Assembly (NCBI RefSeq): GCF_900602065.1
Contig: NZ_UWFN01000263.1
Span: forward strand, 222,277 to 286,276
Direction: 5' to 3'
DNA length: 64,000 bases
Source of the DNA: Pseudomonas viridiflava
GTDB taxonomy: Bacteria > Pseudomonadota > Gammaproteobacteria > Pseudomonadales > Pseudomonadaceae
The position numbers were made by a program, and so were the translations under genes. The stretch's first letter is position 1. Each line of letters opens with the position of its first letter. The notes below the pieces were generated by a model. The model did not search any database and had not been told where the DNA came from. It was given only the letters and a program-made list of their open reading frames with translations. Positions 35,780 to 45,500 of this stretch are shown piece by piece.

Positions 35780-37135
35780 ATGCGCGATTTGACCCCGCTT
35801 TACAGTGCCGTGGTGTTAGCGGTGGCCTGTGCTCAAGCGCAAGCCATGTCGTTGACCGACGCCATTCAGGACACCCTCGATAACCACCCGGAAATTCAGG
35901 CCAGCAAGAACAACCGGCTGTCCGCCGATGAGGATGTGAATGTCGCCAAGGGCGGATACCTGCCCGCAGTGGACCTGGTCGCCAGTTACGGCCGACAACG
36001 CACCGACAACCCCACCACCCGGGCGATTTATGGGCATGACAATCGTGACCTGAACTACACGCAATCAGAGTTGCGCCTGCGCCAGTTGCTGTTTGATGGC
36101 TTCAATACCCCGAACGAAGTAGGCCGCACCAAAGCGGTAGTCGACTCCCGGGCGTATTACGTGCGGGGTACTTCGGAAAGCCTCGCGTTGCGGGCCATCG
36201 AGGTTTATCTCGATGTACTGAAACGGCGCGAGTTGCTGACTTTGGCCAAGAACAACCTGCAGGCTCACTTGCGCATCAATGATCAGATCGGCCTGCGCAG
36301 TGAGCGCGGCGTGGGCAGTACGGCAGACCGCGACCAGTCCGCAGCGCGTCGAGCCTTGGCAGAGAACAATTTTTACACTGCCCAAGTGGATCTGGCTGAT
36401 GCCGAAGCCAACTTTTTCAGCGCGGTTGGCCGCATGCCTGACGAGCTGGAGACCCCGCCATCCATCAAGGGCGAAGTGCCGTTGAGCCTCAGTGCCGCGC
36501 AACAAAGCATGCTGATCAACAACCCCTATCTCAAGTCCGCTCAGGCCGATGTCAACGCCGCGCAGAAACAATACGAAATTGCCAAGTCACCGTTCTATCC
36601 ACGCTTCGATGCCGAAGTGGCAGTGGGCGCCAATAACAATCTGCAAGGCGAAGAAGGTCACGACAACGAATGGCGCGCCGCTGTAGTGATGAATTACAAC
36701 CTGTTCAACGGCAACCGCGACAAGGCCCGCCTGCGCTCGGACTCCTACAAGACCGGACAAGCTCTGGACATCCGCAACAACGCGCTGCGCATGCTCAACG
36801 AGAACCTCTCGCTGGCCTGGAACGCCATGTCCAATGCTCGCCTGCAAACGCCCGCTGCCAGGGAATATGCCGAAACCACCACGCGTGTACGGGCCGCTTA
36901 TCAAGATCAGTTCGGCCTCGGCCAACGCACACTGCTGGATCTGCTGGACAGCGAAAACGAGTTGTACAACGCCAGCCGCCGTTACACCGAAGTGCGTTAC
37001 ACCGAGGAGTTCGCCATGTATCGCGTGCTCGCGACCGAGGGCGAATTGCTGCGCAAGCAACGAGTCGTGGTGCCCTCCGAGGCTATCGCGTTGACGGAAG
37101 TCAAAAGCGACGCACGCCTGCCTGAACTGAAATAA
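35780..37135 (+). CDS. TolC-family outer-membrane protein of the type I secretion system
   Basis: A 451-residue outer-membrane channel. It has a signal peptide (MRDLTPLYSAVVLAVACAQAQA), then two TolC repeats with the typical helices (SLTDAIQDTLDNHPEIQASK; LAWNAMSNARLQTPAAREYAE; FGLGQRTLLDLLDSENELYNA). It is like LapE or BapB of Pseudomonas adhesin exporters. AGGGAGAAG precedes the ATG. It is the first gene of an operon with the ABC and HlyD genes. Confidence 0.93.
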   Translation: MRDLTPLYSAVVLAVACAQAQAMSLTDAIQDTLDNHPEIQASKNNRLSADEDVNVAKGGYLPAVDLVASYGRQRTDNPTTRAIYGHDNRDLNYTQSELRLRQLLFDGFNTPNEVGRTKAVVDSRAYYVRGTSESLALRAIEVYLDVLKRRELLTLAKNNLQAHLRINDQIGLRSERGVGSTADRDQSAARRALAENNFYTAQVDLADAEANFFSAVGRMPDELETPPSIKGEVPLSLSAAQQSMLINNPYLKSAQADVNAAQKQYEIAKSPFYPRFDAEVAVGANNNLQGEEGHDNEWRAAVVMNYNLFNGNRDKARLRSDSYKTGQALDIRNNALRMLNENLSLAWNAMSNARLQTPAAREYAETTTRVRAAYQDQFGLGQRTLLDLLDSENELYNASRRYTEVRYTEEFAMYRVLATEGELLRKQRVVVPSEAIALTEVKSDARLPELK

Positions 37136-37153
37136 CGCTTCTGCCTCGGGAGT

Positions 37154-39316
37154 ATGCCTGTGACCAGCATGGAATTGCCCTTTTCACTCGATGCCCGCTC
37201 AAGCTTTGATGATCCGCTGCTAGACGGCCTGCTGATTCTCTGCCGATTGCATGACGGTGCCGCCAGCCGAACCAGCCTGAGTACCGGGCTGCCCCTGGCG
37301 GAGCAGCGTTTGAGTGCCGACCTGCTGCCGCGTGCGGCAGCCCGGGCAGGGTTGCAGGCGCGCTGGCTGCGCCGCGAACTCAACGCGATCGACGCCTTGA
37401 GCCTGCCGGTTTTACTGCTTTTGGACGGGCAGCGCTGTGCGGTACTTCGCAGTTGGGGGGAGGACGGCCGGGCGTTGATCCTGCCCTGCGAAAGCGAGGG
37501 TGGCGAGCAATGGGTCACTCGCGAGGAGCTGACCAAAAGCTACAGCGGCCAGGCACTGTTCGCCCGTCCGCGCCATGAACTCGAGGACCTGCGTGCGCCG
37601 CTGGTACCACGGGTCAAGGCCTGGTTTCGCGATACGCTCAAGTTGTCCCGTGGTCTGTACAGCGACGCGATTCTGGCCAGCCTGTTGATCAACGTACTGG
37701 GCTTGATGGTGCCGCTGTTCGTCATGCAGACCTACGATCGAGTGGTACCCAACCAGGCCACGTCGACCCTGTGGGTGCTGGCCATCGGACTGCTCATCGG
37801 CACAGTGTTCGAGCTCGGTCTGCGTCTGATTCGTGCACATCTGCTGGATCAGGCCGGGCGTAAAACCGACCTGATTCTGTCCGCCACGCTGTTCGAGCGC
37901 ATCGTGGGCATGACCATGAAAGCACGCCCGGCGACCATTGGCGGCTTCGCTCAAAGCATCCATGACTTTCAGGGTCTGCGCGAATTCCTGACCGCAGTGA
38001 CCCTGACCAGCCTTATCGATCTACCCTTCGCTGCATTGATGTTGGTGGTCATCGGGTTGCTGGGTGGCTGGCTAGTATTGATCCCGCTGATCGCTTTCCC
38101 GCTGACGATCGTCTTCGCCTGGCTGATCCAGATCCGCCTGCGCGACACCGTGCAAAAAAGTCTGACCCTGGGTGCTGAACGCCAGGGCCTGCTGATCGAA
38201 ACCCTGGGCGGCCTCGAAACCCTCAAGGCCTGCGGCGCACAGAGCCAGCGGCAACACCAATGGGAGAGTACCCACGGCGCCCTGACCCGCCTCGACGGCC
38301 ACGCCCGCAACCTTGCCGCGCTGGCCAGCAACGGCACACTGTTCGTTCAGCAATTCGCTGGCATGGCAACGATTGTTGCCGGAGTCTACAGCATCATCGC
38401 CGGTAACCTCAGCGTTGGTGCGCTGGTCGCCACGTACATGCTCGGCAGTCGCGTACTGGCTCCACTCGGGCAAATCGCCGGTTTGATTACGCGCTATCAG
38501 CAAGCGCGACTGACCATGACCAGTACCGACGCCTTGATGACGCTGCCTCAGGAAACCCAGGCGGAGCAAAAGCCCCTGCAAAACAGCGCGCTATTGGGCG
38601 GGCTGTGCATGGATCAGGTGAGCTTTCGCTATGCAGCCAAAGGGGCTGAAGCGTTATCGGCGGTCAGCTTCAAGGTCCGCCCCGGTGAACGGATCGGCAT
38701 TATTGGCCGCAGCGGCTCCGGCAAGAGCACGCTGGCAAGATTACTGATGGGGTTTTACCCGCCCGATGCAGGTCAGGTCTTACTCGACAACCTCGACCTG
38801 CGACAACTGGACGTCGCTGATGTACGCCAGCAGATCGGCTATGTCGCTCATGACTTGCCCTTGTTGTCCGGCAGCCTGCGCGACAACCTGACCCTGGGCG
38901 CTCGCTACATCAGTGATTCACGCATGCTTGAGGTGGCGCGCCTGACCGGCGTTGATGAGCTGGCCCTGCGGCACCCGCAAGGCTTCGACCGGCCAGTCGG
39001 TGAGCGCGGGCAGTTGCTCTCCGGTGGTCAACGACAAACAGTCCTCCTGGCCCGCGCGCTGCTGCTCGACCCACCGTTGTTGCTGCTGGACGAACCGACC
39101 AGCCACATGGACAACAGCAGTGAAGATCAACTGCGCCAACACCTGTACGAACTGCTACCGGGCAAGACCCTGCTGCTGGTGACCCATCGCATGTCGATGC
39201 TGACACTGGTTGATCGCTTGCTGGTCATGGACAACGGCAAGCTCGTCGCCGACGGCCCCAAAGACGCTGTAATCGAAGCACTGCGCAAGGGCCAGATCGG
39301 CCCGGGCGCGGTTTAA
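37154..39316 (+). CDS. Type I secretion ABC transporter (LapB-like, with C39-like domain)
   Basis: A 720-residue exporter: an N-terminal peptidase-C39-like domain (about 20-135; DDPLLDGLLILCRLHDGAAS) of the degenerate non-cleaving kind that docks substrates, six membrane helices (about 160-440), and an ATPase domain with Walker A GRSGSGKST near 518, LLSGGQRQTVLLARALL and LLLLDEPTSHMD. It would energise export of the RTX protein. The start may be GTG 37160, because GGGAG ends only two bases before ATG 37154. Eighteen bases separate it from the TolC gene. Confidence 0.93.
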   Translation: MPVTSMELPFSLDARSSFDDPLLDGLLILCRLHDGAASRTSLSTGLPLAEQRLSADLLPRAAARAGLQARWLRRELNAIDALSLPVLLLLDGQRCAVLRSWGEDGRALILPCESEGGEQWVTREELTKSYSGQALFARPRHELEDLRAPLVPRVKAWFRDTLKLSRGLYSDAILASLLINVLGLMVPLFVMQTYDRVVPNQATSTLWVLAIGLLIGTVFELGLRLIRAHLLDQAGRKTDLILSATLFERIVGMTMKARPATIGGFAQSIHDFQGLREFLTAVTLTSLIDLPFAALMLVVIGLLGGWLVLIPLIAFPLTIVFAWLIQIRLRDTVQKSLTLGAERQGLLIETLGGLETLKACGAQSQRQHQWESTHGALTRLDGHARNLAALASNGTLFVQQFAGMATIVAGVYSIIAGNLSVGALVATYMLGSRVLAPLGQIAGLITRYQQARLTMTSTDALMTLPQETQAEQKPLQNSALLGGLCMDQVSFRYAAKGAEALSAVSFKVRPGERIGIIGRSGSGKSTLARLLMGFYPPDAGQVLLDNLDLRQLDVADVRQQIGYVAHDLPLLSGSLRDNLTLGARYISDSRMLEVARLTGVDELALRHPQGFDRPVGERGQLLSGGQRQTVLLARALLLDPPLLLLDEPTSHMDNSSEDQLRQHLYELLPGKTLLLVTHRMSMLTLVDRLLVMDNGKLVADGPKDAVIEALRKGQIGPGAV

Positions 39317-39328
39317 GGAGCATCACTT

Positions 39329-40678
39329 ATGCCCGCCTCTACTTCTCCGCGTTACTTCAATCCGCGCCTGCGCGACGACCTCGAATTCATGCCGTATCTG
39401 GCCGGCGCCATGGCTCAGGACTCGCCACGCAAATCGCGCATCACCGTCTGGGTGGTCGCAAGCCTGATGCTGACTGCGCTGGTCTGGGCCAAATTCGCCG
39501 TACTTCAGGAAGTCACCATGGGCGAAGGCAAAGCCATTCCTTCGAGCAAAGTGCAGATTATCCAGAACCTGGAAGGCGGCATCGTCACCGGCATTTTTGT
39601 CCGTGAAGGGCAACTGGTGAACAAAGGCGACACGCTGTTGCGTCTGGATGACACGCGCTTTCTTTCCAACAAGGGCGAAAGTGAAGTTGATCGCTACACC
39701 TTGAGCGCTCAAGTGGAACGTCTTTCAGCGGAGTCGCAGGGCTGGCCGTTCAAGCTTTCGGACGAGATCGTCGCCAAGGCGTCGCAAACGGCGAGGGATG
39801 AGTTGTCACTCTACCAATCCCGGCAGCGCCGCTTGACCAGCGAGCAACGTACGCTGAACGAGCAACTGCGACAGAAGACTCAAGAACTGGCCGAGTTTCG
39901 CGCCAAGCAAGAGCAGTACCGCAGCAGCCTGGGACTGGTTCAGCAGGAACTGAACATGTCGTCGCCACTGGTGGCCTCCGGTGCCGTCTCACCAGTGGAA
40001 ATCCTTCGTCTGAAACGCAGCGCAGTGGATATCAGAGGCTCTCTGGAAGCCGCGACGCTAGCCATTCCCCGGGCTGAAGCCGCGATCAACGAGATCAAGA
40101 GCAAGGTGCAGGAATCAGAAATGACCTTCCGCTCGGACGCGTCGAAAGAACTCAATGAGCGGCGTTCAGAGCTGGCGAAAATCACCGCCACCAGTGTTGC
40201 CATTGACGACAGGGTCAGCCGTACGACCGTGGTATCGCCGGTGCGCGGCATCGTCAAGATGCTCAAGGTCAACACCATTGGCGGCGTGGTCCAGCCAGGC
40301 AGCGATCTGGTGGAAATAGTGCCGCTGGAAGACAACCTGTTGATCGAAGCAAAAGTGCGACCGCAGGACGTTGCCTTTCTGCACCCGGGCCAGAAGGCCA
40401 TGGTCAAGTTCAGTGCTTACGACTACACGATCTATGGCGGGCTCCCGGCAAAGCTTGAACTGATCGGGGCGGACACGACGACGGATGACAAGGGCAACAG
40501 CTTCTATCTGATTCAGGTGCGCACCGATCGTAATCACCTGGGCAGCGACGACAAACCGCTGCTGATCATCCCCGGCATGATCGCCACCGTGGATATCATC
40601 ACCGGCGAGAAAAGCGTGATGGACTACTTGTTGAAGCCGGTATTGAAGGCGAGGACAGAGGCGATGCGCGAGCGGTGA
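39329..40678 (+). CDS. HlyD-family membrane fusion protein
   Basis: A 449-residue periplasmic adaptor. It has a short cytoplasmic N-terminus, one transmembrane helix near 38-60 (ITVWVVASLMLTALVWAKFA), a lipoyl half-motif (SKVQIIQNLEGGIVTGIFVREGQ), long coiled coils (about 120-290), the second lipoyl half (VSRTTVVSPVRGIVKMLKV) and a beta-barrel end. It completes the tripartite exporter. AAGGAGCATCACTT precedes the ATG; the gap to the ABC gene is 12 bases. Confidence 0.94.
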   Translation: MPASTSPRYFNPRLRDDLEFMPYLAGAMAQDSPRKSRITVWVVASLMLTALVWAKFAVLQEVTMGEGKAIPSSKVQIIQNLEGGIVTGIFVREGQLVNKGDTLLRLDDTRFLSNKGESEVDRYTLSAQVERLSAESQGWPFKLSDEIVAKASQTARDELSLYQSRQRRLTSEQRTLNEQLRQKTQELAEFRAKQEQYRSSLGLVQQELNMSSPLVASGAVSPVEILRLKRSAVDIRGSLEAATLAIPRAEAAINEIKSKVQESEMTFRSDASKELNERRSELAKITATSVAIDDRVSRTTVVSPVRGIVKMLKVNTIGGVVQPGSDLVEIVPLEDNLLIEAKVRPQDVAFLHPGQKAMVKFSAYDYTIYGGLPAKLELIGADTTTDDKGNSFYLIQVRTDRNHLGSDDKPLLIIPGMIATVDIITGEKSVMDYLLKPVLKARTEAMRER

Positions 40679-40725
40679 TGGTTGGCTCCCGGGTTGAATC
40701 AGCCCGAAGTCCGAGGACCTAAAAT

Positions 40726-40799
40726 CGCTATCGCGAGCAAGCTCGACTCCTACAGGGGTATGCCGTCGACTGTAGGAGTCGAGCTTGCTCGCGATAGCG
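40726..40799. repeat. Inverted REP pair, perfect 30-bp arms (GAGCTTGCTCGCGAT type)
   Basis: Here the units face the other way from most doublets: CGCTATCGCGAGCAAGCTCG ... CTACAG on the left and its exact inverse on the right with a 14-base centre. It lies between the convergent HlyD and pap genes and could act as a strong transcript end for both. Confidence 0.9.
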
Positions 40800-40820
40800 T
40801 CGGTGCTGCCATCCCAGCAC

Positions 40821-42317
40821 TTACTTCTTCTTATCCCGGGCAAACGCTGCTTCCAGCGCTTCGTTGAGGGTGCGCAGGACCTTCACCCGCGCCCAGCGTT
40901 TGTCATTGGCTTCAACCAGTGTCCACGGCGCAATTTCGGTGCTGGTGCGATCGACCATATCGCCCACCGCTTCACGATACTGCGGCCATTTTTCGCGGTT
41001 GCGCCAGTCTTCGTCGGTAATCTTGTGACGTTTGAAAGGGATCTTCTCCCGGGCCTTGAACCGGTCCAGCTGGGTTTTTTCGTCAATGGCCAGCCAGAAC
41101 TTGACCACCACGATTCCGGCGTCGGTCAGTTGCTCTTCGAAGTCGTTGATCTCGCCATAGGCTCTTAACCAGTCAGCCTCGCTGCAGAAACCTTCGACCC
41201 GCTCCACCAGCACCCGGCCGTACCAGGAACGATCAAACACTGTGAATTTGCCCCGCGCCGGAATCTGTCGCCAGAAACGCCATAGGTAGGGCTGAGCGCG
41301 CTCGTCTTCACTGGGCGCGGCGATTGGCACAATGTTGTATTGGCGTGGGTCGAGCGCCGCCGCCACCCGGCGAATTGCCCCGCCCTTACCTGCCGCGTCG
41401 TTGCCTTCGAACACTGCAACCAACGCATGTTTACGCATGCGCTTGTCGCGAATATTGCCCGACAGCCGCGCCTGTTCGGTAATCAGTTGCTCTTCGTAAT
41501 CGTCCTTGTCCAGGCTCAGGCTCATGTCGAGGCTGCCCAGCAGGGTTACTTCATCGTGGTTATGCGCCAGCGGCCCAATGCTCAGCGGTTGCGAAGTGGC
41601 CTTGGGAGCGTTCAACGCCGCTTGCATGCCCTCAAGCAGCAAACGGCCCACGGTCAGGCTGCGGTAATACGGATCAACACCCTCGATGACGTGCCACGGC
41701 GCATACTCGCGACTGGTGCGCCGTAGAACACGCTCACCGTAACGGACAAACTTGTCGTAGGTTTTGGATTGCTGCCAGTCGAGCGGGCTGATGCGCCAAC
41801 TGTGCAACGGGTCGTCCTTGAGCTGTTTGAGGCGCGATTTCATCTGTTTCTTCGACAGATGAAACCAGAACTTGAAAATCAGCGCGCCTTCATCGGTGAG
41901 CATTTTTTCAAGACGCTCGGAGCCATTGATGGCCTGATCCAGCACCGCATCCTTGAATAACCCGTGAACTCGCCCCTGCAGCATCTGGCTGTACCAGTTG
42001 CCGAAGAAAACACCCATCCGGCCTTTGGCGGGCAATTGCCGCCAATAACGCCAAGCGGTGGGATGCGCCAACTCTTCATCCGTCTGCTGATCAAAGGTGC
42101 GTACCTCGATATAACGAGGGTCCATCCATTCATTCAACAGCTTGACCGTTTCGCCCTTGCCCGCGCCTTCAATGCCATTGATCAATACGATGATCTGGCG
42201 CTTGCCCTGCTCATGAAGATCGTATTGCGCTTCCAGCAACGCCTCGCGCAAAGCCGGAACTTCAGCGTCGTAAGTTTCCTTGGCGATGACGTGACCGATT
42301 TCAGCGGATTCGAACAT
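40821..42317 (-). CDS. pap: Polyphosphate:AMP phosphotransferase
   Basis: Transfers phosphate from polyphosphate to AMP to give ADP. It has 498 residues with two fused PPK2 domains, the class II PPK2 (Pap) layout. The N-terminal copy has GIEGAGKGE at 48-56; the C-terminal copy has GNDAAGKGG at 305-313 with DRSWYGRVLVERVEGFC and the lid RFKAREKIPFKRHKITDEDW. ATG 42317 follows AGAGGAG; the reading to 42452 passes through a REP repeat and is wrong. Confidence 0.94.
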   Translation of the reverse strand: MFESAEIGHVIAKETYDAEVPALREALLEAQYDLHEQGKRQIIVLINGIEGAGKGETVKLLNEWMDPRYIEVRTFDQQTDEELAHPTAWRYWRQLPAKGRMGVFFGNWYSQMLQGRVHGLFKDAVLDQAINGSERLEKMLTDEGALIFKFWFHLSKKQMKSRLKQLKDDPLHSWRISPLDWQQSKTYDKFVRYGERVLRRTSREYAPWHVIEGVDPYYRSLTVGRLLLEGMQAALNAPKATSQPLSIGPLAHNHDEVTLLGSLDMSLSLDKDDYEEQLITEQARLSGNIRDKRMRKHALVAVFEGNDAAGKGGAIRRVAAALDPRQYNIVPIAAPSEDERAQPYLWRFWRQIPARGKFTVFDRSWYGRVLVERVEGFCSEADWLRAYGEINDFEEQLTDAGIVVVKFWLAIDEKTQLDRFKAREKIPFKRHKITDEDWRNREKWPQYREAVGDMVDRTSTEIAPWTLVEANDKRWARVKVLRTLNEALEAAFARDKKK

Positions 42318-42368
42318 GCATGACTCCTCTCTGGCCTGGACCCTGTAAACATCTGAAACGACGTTAAT

Positions 42369-42462
42369 CCCTGTAGGAGTGAGCTTGCTCGCGATGAGGT
42401 TTTGTACGTTGATAGATATCGTCTGACGTGGCGCTATCGCGAGCAAGCTCACTCCTACAGGT
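42369..42462. repeat. REP doublet (GAGCTTGCTCGCGAT type)
   Basis: CCCTGTAGGAGTGAGCTTGC and its inverse ending CACTCCTACAGG flank a 40-base centre, just upstream of pap. Confidence 0.9.
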
Positions 42463-42501
42463 CCTCCACCTGCTTAAGACTCGGTAATAACCCTGAGACT
42501 A

Positions 42502-42533
42502 ATCCATCCCCGGCAAAGTTGCCGGGGATGGAT
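42502..42533 (-). terminator. Strong hairpin after the NEL-protein gene
   Basis: ATCCATCCCCGGCA pairs perfectly with TGCCGGGGATGGAT around AAGT, eight bases beyond the stop codon of the large leftward gene. The tail is not a clear T-run, so termination is probable but not certain. Confidence 0.6.
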
Positions 42534-42540
42534 CAATGAA

Positions 42541-45500
42541 TCAGAACCATCGTTGGCGCATGTTGTGGATCAATTGCTCAAGCAGAGCCTTTTCGGCCGC
42601 GTTCAGACTGGCGATCAGCGCTCGGCCCTGTCGGTCGTATTCATCGTTATCAATCGGCGGGTTGGCGATCAGTTGTTCAAGCTCATGATTCTCCCGAACC
42701 ACAGCTTGCAGGTCGTTCGCAAACTGGGCAGCGACCAGACGTGCGTTGACCTCGCTGCGCCGACGCAGGTCCTCGGCAATATCAATGGGTGGGTGTTCCT
42801 CGAGGGCATCCATTTGCTCCCTGATGGAAGCAGTCACCCGCACCAGGTCAGCCTGATGCTCCGCGCGCAAGCGTTCGGTCCAGCGACGATCAGCCAGCGC
42901 GTAGGTGACAAACTCATCGCCGATTTCGCGCTCCAGCACCAAACGCCGCGCCGCAAGAATCGCCTGACGATCCACCGAAGCCAGTCGGCTCCAGGCCATG
43001 CTCAACGGCTGACCCGGCAAGTTCAAATCGGGAGCCAGACCGATTCGATACGCCATACGGACTTCGGCATGGTCAACATGAACGCCGCGACTTTCCCTGC
43101 TGGCGATTTCCAGATCGGCGATGGCCTGTACCTCATTCAGACGAAACAGGCCACGCATGACCCGAAACAGCACTTCGGTATGCTGCGCCTCAGGTACTTC
43201 CTGCAACTCCCTCTGGGCATAAACTGCCACCTGGATGTCGCTGAAAATAAGCCTCGCGCCGTCCTCGCAGGTCTGATCAGCACCAAACAGCCGATCATTG
43301 GCCATGACTTCCAGCTCAGCACGCAGCGTCGGATTTTCCGCCGCTGCTTCGAGCACCCTCATCACGTCATTGGCCAGCTCTTCATGAAAGCGCTGGAAAT
43401 CCGGAGCCTCTTGAAGGCGCTGCAGCAATATCAGCAGGTTGGGCGCATCCGCTGCCTCTTCCACCGTTTGCCAGGCAACGCTCAACCTTGAATTCAGTTC
43501 AGTGCGCCCTTCGACAACCCAGATATCCGCCACGGGCACAGGGGGCGCAAGAGGCGTATGACCAGCGTTGTGGGTATGCCAATCAACATCCTCGTCCGAC
43601 GAGGCTTCGTCATCGCTGGAGGTGGTATCCACCACCAGGTCACGGATATCCTCCGGGAAGTCGTATTCAAGACGATAGGTCATGTCGTAACCGCGATCAT
43701 TGACCCAGAACCTGCGCAGTTCCTCATTATCGATAGGGTTGTCATACGCATGAATGGTCATCTGCGACGGCTGCCCCATGCTGTTATCGAGGATGTAATC
43801 TGGCAGATGCACAATCTGGTTGTCGCTGATATCCAGCGTCTGCAAAGGAAGGCTGTCGACCCATGCGGGCCACTGAGTCAATCCCGTTTCGTTGAGCCAG
43901 AGTGTTGAGATACGCAGGCGACCGACGTCGGTAATTTCCCCGAGTATATTACCGGTCAGATCAAGGTCATCCAGAGCCCGCATCCTCATGAACAGGTCCA
44001 TGGACTGCTGATCAATGGTCAGCCCCATGCGTTCAAGTGACAAGTGAACCAAATCCTCCATACCCGCTATGCCCTCAGGTATTGCAGTCAAACCACGGCC
44101 GAGTATTTCCAGCCGGTTAACCGCGGGAAAACGTCCCAGGAAGCGGTTGATATCCTCAGCTTCACCCGTGACAGTATTCAGTGTCAGATAATGAACCTGC
44201 GAATAGTGGGCAGGCAGATCGGGCATATCGGAAAGCCCGGTAAGGTCGAGGTTCTCCAGCAAGAGGTTTCTGGAGTGCATAGGCGATAGCAGATCACTGA
44301 ATCGCCAGGTACGCCCCAACGCATCCGCGACGACCCGGCGAACAGCCAATCGCTCGTTGCTGATTGAAGGTCCGGGACCGCTAGGGTTTACCCAACCTTC
44401 CAGCGCACTGCGCATCACTTCCCAGGACTGCAATCTGGCCCGGGTCATTTCCACCAATTGCGGAATGTCCCAGCCCCGCAACATCAGATTTTGCACATGG
44501 GTTGCCAGATCGGGCGCTTCCGGATAAAGGATGTTCATCGCTGTAATCAAGTCAACAGACTCAACTGGCAAATCGGGCAGCGCCGCACCTCGCCCGCTCA
44601 ACTCGTAACCCAGCCGCCGATCCGCCAGACGTGTCGGGCCACGGAAACCGGGAGTGATTTCCTGCAGGCCAAGCGTCTGCGCTACCCGCCCGCGTTGCCC
44701 GGTTGCCTCACTGACAATGCGTTTACTCAGCGCAGCGGCCTCTGTGATGCCGATGTCACGCAGTACATCGCCGGGCAATGCGTTCACCACAGCCGTAAAG
44801 AATTCCCCCTGAGGTGCCAGTTCTTTACCAGTCGTATCGCAAGGCGTGTAGCGATTGCCCTGCTTGACAAGAATCCGGCGTCGAGTGGTGGAGCGCTCGC
44901 CCACGCCCTCCAGCAAGGGCCCGCCAAACGCACCATCCCTGATTTCAATCCGCAGGTCAGCAGGCCATCCCGGCAGCTGCTTCAACCCATGCAAAGACAG
45001 TTTCAGCGTGTCGGGGCTGCCCGCCCTCGATTGCAGAAAAAAGCCCTCCAGGGCCTGATTGATCCGGGTTTGCTGCAAATAACCACGCGCCCTTCCGGCA
45101 ATATTCACAGGGATTGACTGCGTTGTTTGCATTGCCCCCAATTGCTCCGCACTGGCTTCAAGCAGTAACTCGCGGGCTGCTGCTCCGGTCATCCCCGGGA
45201 AATCCCTTCTTATCAGTTGCACCAGAGGGTCATTGCTGGCTTCGCGCACTTGATTGAGACGCTCAAACAGCAACGGCGCAGACTCGGCGTTCATCTGCAT
45301 CACACGCTCGTTCAGCGCGAAACGTTCAACGGTATCCGTCAACGCTCCGGGCGGTGGCTGATTCTCAAGATGCAACGTGGTGAGCAACGCCTGATCAGTA
45401 CCGGTTACGCTCAGAACGTCTTCAACGGCTTGCGCGGACAAATCCGTCACCGAGTAGCCCAGACGCCGGAACGAGGTTTTCAAATCCCACAGCAACGGGT

